A DNA stretch of 64,000 nt, taken from positions 32,122 through 96,121 of the forward strand of contig JAQXJZ010000001.1 in the NCBI GenBank assembly GCA_029009515.1, given 5' to 3'. The position numbers and the translations under genes are program-made. Within the stretch, counting starts at the first letter, position 1. Each line of letters begins with the position of its first letter. The notes beneath the pieces are model-generated. The model saw only the letters and a program-made list of their open reading frames with translations, had not been told where the DNA came from and ran no database searches. Positions 40,953 through 49,637 of the stretch are shown here, in pieces. This DNA comes from a bacterium. GTDB lineage: Bacteria > Bacillota > Clostridia > Christensenellales > Aristaeellaceae.

Positions 40953-40980
40953 AAAATGCGGCGGAAATGTATCCGCCGCA
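40953..40980 (-). terminator. Terminator of the rnf operon
   Basis: 9-bp stem TGCGGCGGA/TCCGCCGCA with a 6-nt loop; on the minus strand it is followed by TTTTCC. It lies between rnfB and proC; the T-run is short, so readthrough into proC is possible. Confidence 0.7.
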
Positions 40981-41001
40981 TCAATGGGATTCCCCTATTT
41001 T

Positions 41002-42033
41002 TTACGCTTCCTGCGTACCAACCTTGGCGTTAGCATCGCGGGCATGATCACGCACACGCATGGTGATGGCCTTCTTGGGGCACTTCAGCGCACACTGACC
41101 GCAGCCGGTGCAGGCTTCGTTCACTTCGTGAACCTGCTTAAGCACGCCAGAAATGGCGTCAAACTTACAATTGCGCTTACAGATCGTGCAGCCGATGCAC
41201 AGATCGCGATCAATTTCAGCAATCAGACGGTTGTCAAAGTCACCCCACAGAGAACCATTGGGGCAGGTTTCGGCACACATCATGCAGCCAACACACTTTT
41301 CGTGGTCGATCACAGGCAGATTGTTCACCATGGTGATAGCGCCAAACTTGCAGGCATCCATACACTTGGCACAGCCAACGCAACCGATCTTGCAGTTATC
41401 GCTGACGACTTTGCCTTCTTCGGCTGCACGGCACAGCAGACGAACAGGAACGGTCACGGGCTGAAGGCTCAGCACTTTCTTGGGGCAAGCACGCACGCAA
41501 GCGCCGCAGCTGGTGCACTTTTCAGGATCAACCTTGGCAATACCGGTCGCTTCATCGATATGAATAGCATCGAACTTACAGGCACGTACACAGGTACCCA
41601 AACCGAGGCATGCATACTTGCAGGAACGATTGCCGTTGTTAATGGTAGCAGCGGCTACGCAGTCCTGAATGCCATGGTACTCAAACTTATCGCGGCAGCG
41701 ATCCTTGGAACCCTGACACACAACGGTCGCCACATTGCGAACCTGATCAGGCATGTCTTCCAAACCGAGGATCTCAGCAATAGCGTTGGCACAGGCAGCA
41801 CCGCCAACTGGGCAAGCGCTGATGGGCGCAGTGCCGGCAGCAATAGCATCGGCCAGAGCATCGCAGCCAGCAAAACCGCAGCCGCCACAGTTGGCGCCGG
41901 GCAGAGCAGCACGCACAGCATCACGCTTGGGATCAGAAGGCATTTCAAAAACCTTGTTGGCCAACATCAGCAGAACGCCGAAAACAAGGCCCAGAGCGCC
42001 AAGCACCAGAACGCTAATCAGAATAGCAGTCAT
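41002..42033 (-). CDS. rnfB: Rnf complex subunit RnfB, ferredoxin-rich
   Basis: Membrane-attached ferredoxin-accepting subunit, 343 residues. An N-terminal anchor (about 1-26) precedes the four-Cys domain GANCGGCGFAGCDALADAI. Further Cys motifs include CKYACLGLGTC, CTSCGACVRACP, CKIGCVGCAKCMDAC, CVGCMMCAETCP, CIGCTICKRNC and CTGCGQCALKCP, so it carries more [4Fe-4S] clusters than proteobacterial RnfB, as is usual in clostridia. It is last in the operon, 18 nt after rnfA. Confidence 0.95.
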   Translation of the reverse strand: MTAILISVLVLGALGLVFGVLLMLANKVFEMPSDPKRDAVRAALPGANCGGCGFAGCDALADAIAAGTAPISACPVGGAACANAIAEILGLEDMPDQVRNVATVVCQGSKDRCRDKFEYHGIQDCVAAATINNGNRSCKYACLGLGTCVRACKFDAIHIDEATGIAKVDPEKCTSCGACVRACPKKVLSLQPVTVPVRLLCRAAEEGKVVSDNCKIGCVGCAKCMDACKFGAITMVNNLPVIDHEKCVGCMMCAETCPNGSLWGDFDNRLIAEIDRDLCIGCTICKRNCKFDAISGVLKQVHEVNEACTGCGQCALKCPKKAITMRVRDHARDANAKVGTQEA

Positions 42034-42051
42034 TTGACAGGCACTCCTTTC

Positions 42052-42627
42052 TTAAATCAGGCCAGAGAAGCCCTGGAAGGCCAGAGACATCAGACCGGCA
42101 GTAATCAGCGCGCCAGGGAAACCATCCATCCACTTGGGCATGTTGCTGGTGGACAGACGTTCGCGGATGCTGGCAAACAGCACGATAGCCAGCATGAAGC
42201 CAAGAGCAGCGCCGACGCCGTTGACCACGGACTCGATCAGGTTGTAGCCCTCACGGGTGTTCAGCAGCGCAACGCCCAGCACGGCGCAGTTGGTGGTGAT
42301 CAGAGGCAGGTAAACACCCAGCGCCTGATACAGGCTGCGGCTGATCTTCTTGAGTGCGATTTCAACAATCTGAACCAGCACCGCAATCACAAGAATAAAC
42401 GCAATGGTCTGCATGTATTCCAGATCAAGCGGCACAAGCAGGTAGCTCTGGATGAAGTAGGTAATCAGAGAGGCCAGCGCCATAACAAAGGTTACGGCCA
42501 TGCCCATACCCATAGCAGTTTCCACCTTCTTGGAAACGCCCAGGAAAGGACAGATGCCCAGGAACTGGGACATAACGAAGTTGTTGACCAAAACGCTGCC
42601 AACGATGATCAAGAGAATTTCACTCAT
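42052..42627 (-). CDS. rnfA: Rnf complex subunit RnfA
   Basis: A 191-residue six-helix membrane protein of the RnfA/NqrE family ([43 protein letters not shown]). RnfA and RnfE form an inverted-topology pair that holds a membrane Fe-S centre; both half-motifs (GICPFLG here, GMCPTLA in RnfE) are present. It overlaps rnfE by ATGA. Confidence 0.95.
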   Translation of the reverse strand: MSEILLIIVGSVLVNNFVMSQFLGICPFLGVSKKVETAMGMGMAVTFVMALASLITYFIQSYLLVPLDLEYMQTIAFILVIAVLVQIVEIALKKISRSLYQALGVYLPLITTNCAVLGVALLNTREGYNLIESVVNGVGAALGFMLAIVLFASIRERLSTSNMPKWMDGFPGALITAGLMSLAFQGFSGLI

Positions 42628-43262
42628 GCGATTCCCTCCTTCGCTTTCGCGCTCTTATGTTTGGCAACACTCTTAACAACGGCGTTGACGATCAGGATCA
42701 TAATACCCAGAACGATGAAGCCGCCAGCAGGAGAAACGACGATTGCCATGGGCTTGTAAGCGGCGGGCATCACCTGAACGCCGAACAGCTTGCCGCTGCC
42801 GATGATCTCACGCACAGCGGAAAGGAGCGTCAGAGAAGCGGTGAAACCCAAGCCCATGCCCAGTCCGTCAACGATGGAAGGCAGAACATCATTCTTGGAC
42901 GCGAAGGATTCTGCACGAGCAAAGATGATGCAGTTGACAACGATCAGCGGGATGTAGATGCCCAGAGAACTGGACAGCGCCGGCAGGAACGCCTTGATGA
43001 CCAGATCGATGATGGTAACGAACGTTGCAATAACCACGATGTAGCTGGGAATGCGTACACGATCGGGAATAATCTTGCGAAGAGCAGAGATGACCAGATT
43101 GGCAAAAACCAGCACAAACGTCGTGGACAGACCCATGCCCAGGCCCTGAGAAGCAGCCGTGGAAACAGCCAGCGTCGGGCACATGCCCAGCAGCAGGCGG
43201 AAGGTCGGGTTTTCATTCAGGATACCATTCATGAAAACCGAGAGGAGAGACTTCTTTTTCAT
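42624..43262 (-). CDS. rnfE: Rnf complex subunit RnfE
   Basis: A 212-residue six-helix subunit of the RnfE/NqrD family ([44 protein letters not shown]). It directly overlaps rnfD by ATGA, leaving no room for rnfG, which usually lies between them in clostridial rnfCDGEAB operons. Confidence 0.95.
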   Translation of the reverse strand: MKKKSLLSVFMNGILNENPTFRLLLGMCPTLAVSTAASQGLGMGLSTTFVLVFANLVISALRKIIPDRVRIPSYIVVIATFVTIIDLVIKAFLPALSSSLGIYIPLIVVNCIIFARAESFASKNDVLPSIVDGLGMGLGFTASLTLLSAVREIIGSGKLFGVQVMPAAYKPMAIVVSPAGGFIVLGIMILIVNAVVKSVAKHKSAKAKEGIA

Positions 43263-44236
43263 GCTTTAGCGCCTCCCTTGATTTTCTCCGTACCGAAGCT
43301 CTTCGGCATGGTCCACTTATCGATGAAGGGGGTGAGAACATTCATGAACAGGATGGCGAAGGAGCAGCCTTCGGGATAGCTGCCATAGGTGCGGATGACA
43401 AACAGCAGCACGGCACAGCCAATGCCCATGATGGCGCGGCCCGTCTTGGTATAGGGGCAGGTCACATAGTCGGTAGCCATGAAGAAGGCGCCCAGCATCA
43501 GGCCGCCGCTCAGAATGTGGAACAGAGCGGTTTCAGCGCTGCCGGTGGAGATCAGGAACAGAACGAAAGCCGTGCCGATGAAGAAGGCAGGCACGCGCCA
43601 GTCGATCACGCGGCGAACAATCAGGTAGATGCCGCCAAGGATCAGGGTCAGCTTGCAGGTTTCACCCAGCATGCCGGGCACGTCGCCGATGAACAGCTGC
43701 CACAGGGTGTAGCTGCCATTGGCCAGAGGAGTGGCAGAAGCGATAGCGTCCGCTTCAACCTTGGCCAGGCCAAACAGCTGGCCGCCAGCGGGAACAGCAG
43801 TAGCAGCCATCAGAGCGGTCCAGGAGAGCATCAGAATGGTGCGGGCAGCCAGAGCGGGGTTCATGAAGTTCTGGCCAAGACCGCCGAACATCTGCTTGAC
43901 AAGGATGATGGCGATGGCGGAGCCGATCGCAGCCATCCACCAGGGAGCGTTGGCAGGAATGTTGAAGGCCAGCAGCATGCCGGTCACAACAGCGCTCAGG
44001 TCGCCAATGGTCACCTTCTGGTGAGTCAGGCGCTGGTAAACAGCCTCAGACAGCACGGCAGAAACAACAGCAACCAGAATCAGACCCAGCGCAGGAGCGC
44101 CAAAGAACCACACGGCAGCCAGCGCGGTGGGCAGCATGGCAATCACTACATCGCCCATCAGACGGCGCGTGGACACAGAAGTGTCACGAATCAGGGGCGA
44201 AGAAGCAACAACGAGCTTTTTCTGCATATTGATCAC
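43259..44236 (-). CDS. rnfD: Rnf complex subunit RnfD
   Basis: A 325-residue membrane subunit with 9-10 helices. The flavinylation-type motif SATPLA (Thr attachment of FMN) is visible near residue 163, resembling SGATPLA of other RnfD/NqrB proteins. The start is probably the GTG at 44236, which overlaps the rnfC stop as GTGA and has AAAGGGG upstream; an ATG at 44227 is an alternative. There is no C-terminal FMN-binding (RnfG-like) fusion. Confidence 0.94.
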   Translation of the reverse strand: MINMQKKLVVASSPLIRDTSVSTRRLMGDVVIAMLPTALAAVWFFGAPALGLILVAVVSAVLSEAVYQRLTHQKVTIGDLSAVVTGMLLAFNIPANAPWWMAAIGSAIAIILVKQMFGGLGQNFMNPALAARTILMLSWTALMAATAVPAGGQLFGLAKVEADAIASATPLANGSYTLWQLFIGDVPGMLGETCKLTLILGGIYLIVRRVIDWRVPAFFIGTAFVLFLISTGSAETALFHILSGGLMLGAFFMATDYVTCPYTKTGRAIMGIGCAVLLFVIRTYGSYPEGCSFAILFMNVLTPFIDKWTMPKSFGTEKIKGGAKA

Positions 44237-45585
44237 TTATCCCCTTTCTTAGCGGCAGCTTCCTTGCGGCGCTGCGTAATGATGCGCTTGGCAACGCGGC
44301 AGCTCTGGGTGAGGTTGCGGCGGGACGGGCACGCCCATGCGCAGGAACCGCACTCCATGCAGTTCATGGCGTTAAGCTTTTCAGCCTCTTCGAACAGATC
44401 CTTGCGGACATTGCGGTCGATGGCAGCAGGCACCAACTTCATCGGGCAAGCCTGGATGCAGCGGCCGCAGCGGATGCAAGCCTGTTCTTCATCGATGGCA
44501 GCAATCTGATCCATGGCCAGAATGCCGGAGCAGCCCTTGGTGACAGGAATGTCTTCGCGGCTGATGGCCATGCCCATCATGGGGCCGCCATAAATCAGCA
44601 TCTTCACATTGGCCTCAAAACCATCGGAGGTATCCACCAGCCACTCTACAGGAGTGCCGATGCGAACCAGATAGTTGGCAGGCTTGTTGAACAGTCCGCC
44701 CAGAGTGACCACGCGCTCAACCAGCGGACGGCCTTCGTAAGCGGCACGGTGCAGAGCATAGCAGGTGCCCACGTTGCACACGATGACGCCCTGATCCAGC
44801 GGCAGACCACCCATACGAACCTTGCGGCCAGTCAGCGCATACACAAGCTGCTTTTCGCCGCCCTGCGGGTACTTGGTCTTGAGAGCCTGAACGCGGAAGC
44901 CTTCAAAGCTGCTGCAGGCCTTGGCCATCACAGCAATTGCGTCCTGCTTGTTGTCTTCAATGCCGATCATCACATTGGTGATTCCCAGCACCTTCTGAAT
45001 GAGACGAGCGCCGGAAACAATCTGCTCGGCATGCTCGATCATCAGTCGATGGTCAGCAGACAGATAGGGTTCGCACTCGGCGCCGTTGAGCACCAGCGTG
45101 TCAACCTTCTTGCCAGCGGGCACATTCAGCTTGACGGCCGTGGGGAAAGTAGCTCCGCCAAGACCCACAACGCCCTTTTCCCTGGCCAGTTCAGACAGCT
45201 GCTGAACAGACATGGCTTCGGGATTGGCAACAGGAGTCAGCGCAACCCACTCATCCTTAAAATCGTTATCGATGATCACGCTGAGCTGCTCCATGCCATT
45301 GGCAAGAATGCAGGGCACAACATCAACAACCGTGCCAGACACAGATGAATGCACCGCCGCGCTCATCGCGCCAACAGGCTCGCCAATCATCTGGCCGACT
45401 TTCACATAGTCCCCTTTGGCAACAAGCGCCTTGCAGGGGGCTCCAATATGCTGCTGAAGCGGAATGACCACGCGAGAGGGCTGCGGAGCAGTCGTGATCG
45501 GCATACCTGCCGTGATAACCTTGCCACCCTTTCCCTCATGCGGATGGATGCCGCCGGGAAAACTGTGTACGGTACTCATGCACAT
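44233..45585 (-). CDS. rnfC: Rnf complex subunit RnfC
   Basis: A 450-residue peripheral NADH/FMN subunit. The N-terminus is GGIHPHEGKG, with GLGGATFPTAVKLN (flavin/NADH region, NuoF-like), a SLBB-like part and two [4Fe-4S] motifs, CIRCGRCIQACP and CMECGSCAWACP. It is the first gene of the rnfCDEAB operon. GGAAGG precedes the ATG. A possible extended -10 (TGGTATACT) lies upstream near 45636. Confidence 0.95.
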   Translation of the reverse strand: MCMSTVHSFPGGIHPHEGKGGKVITAGMPITTAPQPSRVVIPLQQHIGAPCKALVAKGDYVKVGQMIGEPVGAMSAAVHSSVSGTVVDVVPCILANGMEQLSVIIDNDFKDEWVALTPVANPEAMSVQQLSELAREKGVVGLGGATFPTAVKLNVPAGKKVDTLVLNGAECEPYLSADHRLMIEHAEQIVSGARLIQKVLGITNVMIGIEDNKQDAIAVMAKACSSFEGFRVQALKTKYPQGGEKQLVYALTGRKVRMGGLPLDQGVIVCNVGTCYALHRAAYEGRPLVERVVTLGGLFNKPANYLVRIGTPVEWLVDTSDGFEANVKMLIYGGPMMGMAISREDIPVTKGCSGILAMDQIAAIDEEQACIRCGRCIQACPMKLVPAAIDRNVRKDLFEEAEKLNAMNCMECGSCAWACPSRRNLTQSCRVAKRIITQRRKEAAAKKGDK

Positions 45586-45692
45586 TCGTCCTTCCTGAAC
45601 AATTAGTAGTTAAGCATATATCGCCATTTGTCAGTATACCACAATCACTGCAAAGGTGGAAGTATAGTTTGCTTTTTCACAAAGGCTTTTTT

Positions 45693-47408
45693 TCATTTCA
45701 AAGCATTTTTCCATTCTTTTGCCGACTGCAGGATTGCTTTTGCGTGCGCAAGGCCGCTTTCCTGCTGCTCATCCGTCACGCCGATCAGACGCGCCACCTC
45801 TTTGATGCGTCCTTCCTCATCCAAAGTAACCACACTGGTGCGCGTGCGATCATCTGAAACAGACTTGCGAACCAGATACTGCGTATCCGCCATGGCTGCG
45901 ATTTGAGCAAGATGGGTGACGCACAGAACCTGATGGTATTGCGCAATAGATGCCATCTTCTGCGCAACGACGCCAGCAATGTGACCGCTGATACCCGTAT
46001 CAATTTCGTCAAAAATCATGCACGGAATGCCGTCGTGCGCTGCGCCCGCTGCCTTGAGCGCAAGCATCAGGCGGGAAAGCTCGCCGCCCGAGGCCGTCTT
46101 GTCAAGGGGCTTGAGGGGTTCGCCCGGGTTAGGAGCGATGTAGAAGCACACATGGTCATCGCCAAGCGCCGTAGGCACTTTCTTCTGTCCGGGTTCGGGC
46201 TCTTCAAATACGCATACAAAGCGTGTGGAACCCATGCCCAGATCTCTCAGCTGGCCTTCCATGGTCTTCTCAAACTGTCTTGCGATCTTTTCACGTTCGC
46301 AGGTAAGCTTTGCAGCCTCCGTACGGTAGACCTGAAGTTTCTGTTTATAGTCGGCCTCTGCCCTCTTTAGCCTGTCCTCCATGCTGCCAAGGCGCGACAG
46401 TTCTTCACGCAGTTCCTCGTGATGCGTTACCAGTTCATCAGCGGTCATTCCATATCTGCGTTCCAGTCTGCGAATCAGATCCAGCCGTTCCTGAACTGCC
46501 TCGCTTCTTTCGGGATCGAAGCTCTCCGTCTCGAGCATCTCCCGCAGCTCAATGCCGATTTCTTCCGCCTCATAATAGGCAGAGGAAAGACGATCGGCGA
46601 GGGCTTTGAAGCGAGGATCCAACTCCTCAATAACGCGCATGGCATCCGTTGCACTGCGCAGCTTGGTCACGATGCTCTGCTCCCGTCCGCCGCCCAGTAC
46701 TTCTTCATAACCCGTCCGTACGGCACGGTCGATTTTCTCTGCACCGGCAAACCGTGCTTTTTCGGCGGAAAGTCGCTCTGCTTCCCCCATTTCCAGCTTT
46801 GCTGCATCCAGATCTTTGACCCTGCTTTCAAGATAAACAAGCCGTTCAGCACGCTGAGCATTTTCCTTTCGCAAGGCAGAAAAACGAACGCTGCTTTCAC
46901 GCCAGAAACGGTACGCATTCTCCACTGCATTCAGCTGCGTGTGAAAGCTATCGCCGCCGAAGGAATCCAGAAAGCCCATATGCTGCTTGCTGTCCAGCAG
47001 ACTCTGATGCTCGTGCTGACCGTGAATATCGACCAGATGAGCCGTCACCTTGCGCAAGAAAGCAAGAGGTACAATTACGCCGCACACACGGCAGATGTTG
47101 CGTTCCCCTGTCGAAATCTCACGGTGAACGCTCATCAATCCCCCATCTGCTTCCAGTTCCTGCTCGCGAAGCAGTTCCTGCACTTCCGGAGAATTTGAAA
47201 TATCGATCAGGGCTTCAACAGACGCCTTTTCACACCCGGAACGGATCAAACCGCGGTCAGCACGTTCGCCCAGCACCAGATTGATGCTGTCCACAATGAT
47301 GGATTTACCAGCGCCTGTCTCGCCGCTGAGCACGTGCATGCCTTTATGAAACTGAATTTCCAAATGCTCGATCAGCGCAATATTGCGCACAGTCATTGAT
47401 ACAAGCAT
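45693..47408 (-). CDS. recN: DNA repair protein RecN
   Basis: SMC-like ATPase in double-strand-break repair, 571 residues. Walker A is SGETGAGKSIIVDS; coiled-coil arms cover about 150-370. The C-terminal signature is SGGELSRLMLALK and Walker B is MIFDEIDTGISG. It is the last gene of the nadK-argR-recN run, next to argR as in many Firmicutes. ATG 47408 or 47396 may be used. Confidence 0.95.
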   Translation of the reverse strand: MLVSMTVRNIALIEHLEIQFHKGMHVLSGETGAGKSIIVDSINLVLGERADRGLIRSGCEKASVEALIDISNSPEVQELLREQELEADGGLMSVHREISTGERNICRVCGVIVPLAFLRKVTAHLVDIHGQHEHQSLLDSKQHMGFLDSFGGDSFHTQLNAVENAYRFWRESSVRFSALRKENAQRAERLVYLESRVKDLDAAKLEMGEAERLSAEKARFAGAEKIDRAVRTGYEEVLGGGREQSIVTKLRSATDAMRVIEELDPRFKALADRLSSAYYEAEEIGIELREMLETESFDPERSEAVQERLDLIRRLERRYGMTADELVTHHEELREELSRLGSMEDRLKRAEADYKQKLQVYRTEAAKLTCEREKIARQFEKTMEGQLRDLGMGSTRFVCVFEEPEPGQKKVPTALGDDHVCFYIAPNPGEPLKPLDKTASGGELSRLMLALKAAGAAHDGIPCMIFDEIDTGISGHIAGVVAQKMASIAQYHQVLCVTHLAQIAAMADTQYLVRKSVSDDRTRTSVVTLDEEGRIKEVARLIGVTDEQQESGLAHAKAILQSAKEWKNALK

Positions 47409-47433
47409 AAGCCGATGTTTCCTTTCCGTACAC

Positions 47434-47886
47434 TCAGCGGCGCACCATGGCGCTCAGCCTTTCCATAACGGGCTGAACCTCTTCGATGGTACGCACAATC
47501 ATCAGAATAGTATTATCGCCAGCAATCGTGCCCAGGATTTCCGGCCACTGCAGGCTGTCGATGGTTTCAGCAGCAATGTTGGCGCTGGCAGACAGGGTCT
47601 TGATGATAATCTGGTTATAGGCACTGCTCATGCTGATCACCGTCTCGCTGAACATGCGGATCAGGCGTTCGTTGAGGCTGTTTTCGTTTTTGTCGGAAGT
47701 GGCATAGCGATACGCGCCATCGGCAGACAGCACCTTCACCAGTCTCAACTCCTTGATATCACGGGAAACCGTAGCCTGCGTTACCTGAAAACCACGCCTT
47801 CTGAGGGCATCAGCCAGATCCTCCTGGGTTTCGACGGCACGTTCTGCAATGATCTCCAAAATAGCAATCTGTCGGGCGGATTTCAT
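47434..47886 (-). CDS. argR: Arginine repressor ArgR/AhrC
   Basis: A 150-residue hexameric regulator. The N-terminal winged helix (QATVSRDIKELRLVKVL) binds ARG boxes; the C-terminal arginine-sensing domain has GTIAGDNTILMIV. AGGAG precedes the ATG. Tandem ArgR-like boxes overlap the promoter upstream of nadK, so it probably controls its own transcript. Confidence 0.94.
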   Translation of the reverse strand: MKSARQIAILEIIAERAVETQEDLADALRRRGFQVTQATVSRDIKELRLVKVLSADGAYRYATSDKNENSLNERLIRMFSETVISMSSAYNQIIIKTLSASANIAAETIDSLQWPEILGTIAGDNTILMIVRTIEEVQPVMERLSAMVRR

Positions 47887-47899
47887 GGTTCAACTCTCC

Positions 47900-48745
47900 T
47901 TATTCAGCGCTCCATTCGGAAAGCTTGATTCGTATCTTGCTAAAAAAGCGGTTGGGAGCCATACGAATAAACCGGGCACCCTGCGGTGACTTTGTGATGG
48001 TGAGCTCCTGACCATAGGCAAAATCAAATGCATCCTGTCCATCAATGGATACCATTGCTTTGACGTCGTCCGTCAAGCGAATGGAAAGCTTCTGGCTGGA
48101 CGCCGTAACCACAGGCCTGTGCTGCAGGGAATGGGCACAGATAGGCGTAAGCACCATGCATTCCACCTCCGGACACACAATCGGTCCGCCTGCGGACAGA
48201 GAATAGCCCGTAGAACCGGTTGAGGTGGAAACAATCAGCCCATCCGCAAGGAAACGGCCGATCGGATCGTCATCTACCCATGTATCAATCCCGATCAGGC
48301 GCGCATACCCGCCACGGCTGATAACAACGTCGTTCAAAGCCAGCTTCGGATCGCCACTGTCAATGGAAGCTGCCAGCATCATCCGGCTTTCGATGGAAAA
48401 ATCATCGCTCGCCAGTTTTTTACAGGTTTCATCCAGCTGTTCAAGCTCGATTTCTGTCAAAAAACCAACACGGCCAATGTTTACACCCAGCACAGGCAGA
48501 TGATAAGCAATCGCAACAGCATTGGCGCGCAGAAGCGTGCCATCACCGCCGACAGCCACCACAGCATCACACCCGTCAGGGCTCCCGCTCTGAAAACTCG
48601 AAATGCCCAGCCCGCTGGCCAAATCGTACAGCCAGGCTTCTGAAACAACCGAAATACCATGCCTGCAAAAGCAGTCAGACAGCTGCATGACCAAATCAGG
48701 CGTGTTCGGCTTGCGCTGGTGCATAAGAATGTATACCGATTTCAT
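47900..48745 (-). CDS. nadK: NAD kinase
   Basis: Phosphorylates NAD to NADP, 281 residues. Motifs are VAVGGDGTLLRA, GRVGFLTEIE, NDVVISRGG and STGSTGYSLSAGGPIV. The track opens at 48931, but that extension is basic and unlike NadK; the ATG at 48745 starts MKSVYILMHQRKP and has AAAGGCGG upstream. It lies 13 nt before argR. The promoter and tandem operator lie immediately upstream. Confidence 0.94.
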   Translation of the reverse strand: MKSVYILMHQRKPNTPDLVMQLSDCFCRHGISVVSEAWLYDLASGLGISSFQSGSPDGCDAVVAVGGDGTLLRANAVAIAYHLPVLGVNIGRVGFLTEIELEQLDETCKKLASDDFSIESRMMLAASIDSGDPKLALNDVVISRGGYARLIGIDTWVDDDPIGRFLADGLIVSTSTGSTGYSLSAGGPIVCPEVECMVLTPICAHSLQHRPVVTASSQKLSIRLTDDVKAMVSIDGQDAFDFAYGQELTITKSPQGARFIRMAPNRFFSKIRIKLSEWSAE

Positions 48746-48767
48746 GATTACGCCGCCTTTCTCATGC

Positions 48768-48796
48768 AGTATAACACAAAATGCATAGCCATGCAA
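48768..48796 (-). promoter_or_regulatory. Promoter of nadK-argR-recN
   Basis: Minus-strand -10 TATACT (plus 48768-48773) with -35 TTGCAT (plus 48791-48796), 17 nt apart. The weak -35 lies inside the ArgR-like boxes. Confidence 0.6.
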
Positions 48797-48813
48797 TAAT
48801 GCATAGTTATGCA
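48781..48813. promoter_or_regulatory. Tandem ArgR-like boxes
   Basis: ATGCATAGCCATGCA (48781-48795) and ATGCATAGTTATGCA (48799-48813) are two 15-bp palindromic copies exactly 3 bp apart. Tandem ARG boxes separated by 2-3 bp are the classical ArgR operator layout, and argR is the second gene downstream. The half-site (TGCAT) differs from the Bacillus TGAAT form, so assignment rests on layout and context. Confidence 0.7.
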
Positions 48814-48821
48814 CCTGCGAA

Positions 48822-49637
48822 TTATTCTTTTGCCAGCGTCTTGTGCGCCTGAGCAACCACCTGGGCAATCCTCTCAGCATCAACGGGCGTTTGTACCATT
48901 TCCTCCGGAAGAAGCTCGGTAATATACTCAATATTGCCTTCAGGGCCGGTGATCGGCGAGAAATCCAGCTGCGCCATGGCGTAGTTCATGCCCGGCACAA
49001 AGGCCGCTATATCCTCGATCACCTGACGGTGTACCGCAGGATCCCTTACAACGCCCTTCTTGCCAACATGCTCGCGACCAGCTTCAAACTGGGGCTTGAT
49101 CAGAATGCAGAAACGGCCTTTGTGATCCATCAATTCAGCCGCAACCGGCAGAATCAGCTTGACTGAGATGAAGGATACATCCATCACCGTAATATCCGGC
49201 ACGCAAGGGATTTCCTCGTGGGTCAGATAACGGGCATTTGTGCGCTCCATCACCGTTACACGCTCATCGCTGCGGATCTTCCAGTCCAGCTGGCCATAGC
49301 CAACGTCAATCGCGTAAACATGCTTCGCGCCATTCTGAAGCAGCACATCGGTAAAGCCGCCCGTTGCTGCGCCAATGTCCATAGCGACCGCGTCGGTCAC
49401 ATCCACCTGAAACACCTTCAAAGCCTTGTCAAGCTTCAGAGCGCCTCTGCCAACAAACGGGTGAACGTGGCCGCGAACGATCAGTTCCGCATCTTCAGCT
49501 ACCTTTTCGGAGGCTTTGAGCACCTTGACTTCCTTCACATAGACCTGACCTGCCATAATCATGGCCTGCGCCTTTTCCCTGCTGGGGGCAAGCCCCTGAC
49601 GCACCATGGCTAGATCCACGCGCAGCTTTTCAGCCAT
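48822..49637 (-). CDS. TlyA-family rRNA 2'-O-methyltransferase
   Basis: A 271-residue protein with an N-terminal S4 RNA-binding domain (RVDLAMVRQGLAPSREKAQAMI) and an FtsJ-type methyltransferase (DIGAATGGFTDVLL, DVSFISVKLILP, IKPQFEAGREHVGKKG). The ATG at 49637 overlaps the dxs 3' end by 8 nt. TlyA homologues methylate 16S/23S rRNA in some species; the substrate here is unproven. dxs-tlyA-argR-recN is a conserved Firmicute order. Confidence 0.92.
   Translation of the reverse strand: MAEKLRVDLAMVRQGLAPSREKAQAMIMAGQVYVKEVKVLKASEKVAEDAELIVRGHVHPFVGRGALKLDKALKVFQVDVTDAVAMDIGAATGGFTDVLLQNGAKHVYAIDVGYGQLDWKIRSDERVTVMERTNARYLTHEEIPCVPDITVMDVSFISVKLILPVAAELMDHKGRFCILIKPQFEAGREHVGKKGVVRDPAVHRQVIEDIAAFVPGMNYAMAQLDFSPITGPEGNIEYITELLPEEMVQTPVDAERIAQVVAQAHKTLAKE

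Noticed and set aside
40885-42759. A 624-codon plus-strand frame opposite rnfB and rnfA
   Set aside because: Antisense to conserved Fe-S and membrane subunits; the product is Asn/Gln/Ala-rich filler without motifs.
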